Below the pieces are notes generated by a model. That model searched no databases. It was not told where the DNA came from and worked only from the letters and a program-made list of their open reading frames with translations. DNA of 64,000 bases from NCBI RefSeq assembly GCF_014695775.1, contig NZ_JACJOX010000017.1, positions 62,001 through 126,000 of the forward strand, read 5' to 3'. Positions within the stretch are counted from its first letter, which is position 1, and every line of letters starts with the position of its first letter. Made by a program: the position numbers and the translations under genes. This DNA comes from Leptolyngbya sp. FACHB-60 (GTDB taxonomy: Bacteria > Cyanobacteriota > Cyanobacteriia > Phormidesmidales > Phormidesmidaceae). Positions 63,224 through 64,000 of this stretch are shown in pieces.

Positions 63224-64000
63224 CTACACAAACATCGCGTCAATCATATCGCGATACCGGGTCGTAACCACGGGACGACGGACTTTTAGGGTTTGGGTGA
63301 GCAGGCCGTTATCAATGGAGAAGGGTTCGAGAACCAGGCGAAAGGGGCCGACGCGATCGTCGGGACGATAGCCGGGGCGATCTTTCACCTCGCGGCCCAG
63401 CTCATCGCGAAACAGCTTCTGCACCCGCTCGTCATCAAGGGTGATGGCGATGCAGTCGGCGGGGGCGGGGGTGTCATCTCCCGGCACCGCCACAAACAGA
63501 GAGTGAGTGGCAGCCCAAGCCTGGAGAGCATCGACATTGGGCACGATCAGGGCACCGAGCGATCGCTGATCTTGGCCCACCAGCATGATCTGGTCGATGT
63601 ACTTGCTGCGAATGCAGGCGTCTTCGATGGGCTGCGGCTCAATGTTTTCGCCGTTGGTCAGCACAATGGTGTCTTTAGCCCGCCCGGTAAGCACTACGTT
63701 GCTGTCGCGGCTGATCCAGCCCAGGTCACCCGTATCGAACCAACCCTCGGAGTCGATCGCCTTTTGGGTGGCCTCAGAGTTGCGGTAGTAGCCCTCCATA
63801 ATCTGCGGACCCCGCGCTAGTACCAACCCCTGTCCGCCCTGGGGCAGCTCCTGGCGGGTTTCAGGATCCACCACCTTGATTTCAGTAAAGGGGATGGGCT
63901 GCCCCGCTGCCCCCCGCAAATTCCGCCAAGGACGGCGGGCCGAGAGCACCGGGGCCGTTTCGGTCAGGCCGTAGCCCACGATCAGCTGTACGCCGATGAT
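63224..64000 (-). CDS. Long-chain acyl-CoA/acyl-ACP synthetase, C-terminal part
   Basis: The frame runs through the window end (258 residues seen) and has the AMP-binding enzyme core. GYGLTETAPVLSARR is the fatty-acyl ATP/AMP motif, WFDTGDLGWISRD is the A7-A8 segment, and GRAKDTIVLTNGENIEPQPI is the hinge. The PGYRPDDRVGPFRLVLEPF and TLKVRR end holds the catalytic Lys. Cyanobacterial enzymes of this type (AAS) recycle free fatty acids by joining them to acyl carrier protein. The N-terminus lies outside. Confidence 0.9.
   Translation of the reverse strand: MIGVQLIVGYGLTETAPVLSARRPWRNLRGAAGQPIPFTEIKVVDPETRQELPQGGQGLVLARGPQIMEGYYRNSEATQKAIDSEGWFDTGDLGWISRDSNVVLTGRAKDTIVLTNGENIEPQPIEDACIRSKYIDQIMLVGQDQRSLGALIVPNVDALQAWAATHSLFVAVPGDDTPAPADCIAITLDDERVQKLFRDELGREVKDRPGYRPDDRVGPFRLVLEPFSIDNGLLTQTLKVRRPVVTTRYRDMIDAMFV

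Overview
The window is a chromosomal segment of a filamentous-type cyanobacterium, probably of the Leptolyngbya/Nodosilinea sort. The evidence is the cyanobacterial atp operon order (atp1-I-H-G-F-D-A-C with a duplicated b/b' subunit and no beta/epsilon genes), many GCGATCGC (HIP1) sites, ycf35 and ycf46, a cyanobacterial Hfq and ComFB, and heptanucleotide tandem repeats. The genus is inference; no rRNA is present.

Layout. 0.3-6.4 kb: the ATP synthase operon, closed by a perfect palindromic terminator. 6.4-13.3 kb: galE (minus strand), a 1349-residue secreted-type nucleotidase/beta-propeller protein, and a GAF-GGDEF protein. 13.4 kb: tRNA-Glu(UUC).

13.47-33.65 kb: a 20.2-kb integrative element inserted at the 3' end of tRNA-Glu. 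It is bounded by the tRNA 3' end and a near-identical copy at 33.63 kb. Its left arm holds a tyrosine integrase, then a tightly overlapping minus-strand operon (a Toprim-helicase replication protein, an HNH nuclease, ASCH-like, RHH-like and excisionase-like proteins), and a divergent XRE regulator with a dyad operator. The middle plus-strand block encodes exported and membrane proteins followed by a HerA/FtsK-like ATPase with N-terminal membrane segments. A convergent terminator at 24.2 kb separates this from two minus-strand operons running inward from the right. These encode virion-like or secretion-like proteins: a fibre with a phage-type N-terminal motif and coiled coil, a small protein made of two tandem repeats, a membrane-anchored FHA protein, a 785-residue glycine-zipper/proline-rich protein and a 527-residue partner. 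I see no terminase, portal, tape measure, relaxase or VirB4. The best guess is an undescribed, non-tailed (membrane-associated) provirus or a virus-derived element. This is the main object of interest in the window.

33.7-64 kb: ordinary chromosome. It holds nagA, an OmpR-family regulator, nadA, a Crp-like regulator, an inositol-phosphatase-like gene, ycf35/ycf46, recQ, mini-RNase III, a STAS protein that seems to start at ATC, carA, a lipoprotein aspartic protease, gcvP carrying a heptamer repeat in its reading frame, a HAD protein, dapF, hfq-comFB, an SLC13/RCK transporter, an amidase, pdhC, ylqD and the end of an acyl-CoA/ACP synthetase. Apart from the atp operon and a few pairs (hfq-comFB, pdhC-amidase, ylqD-acyl ligase), these are mostly single transcription units.
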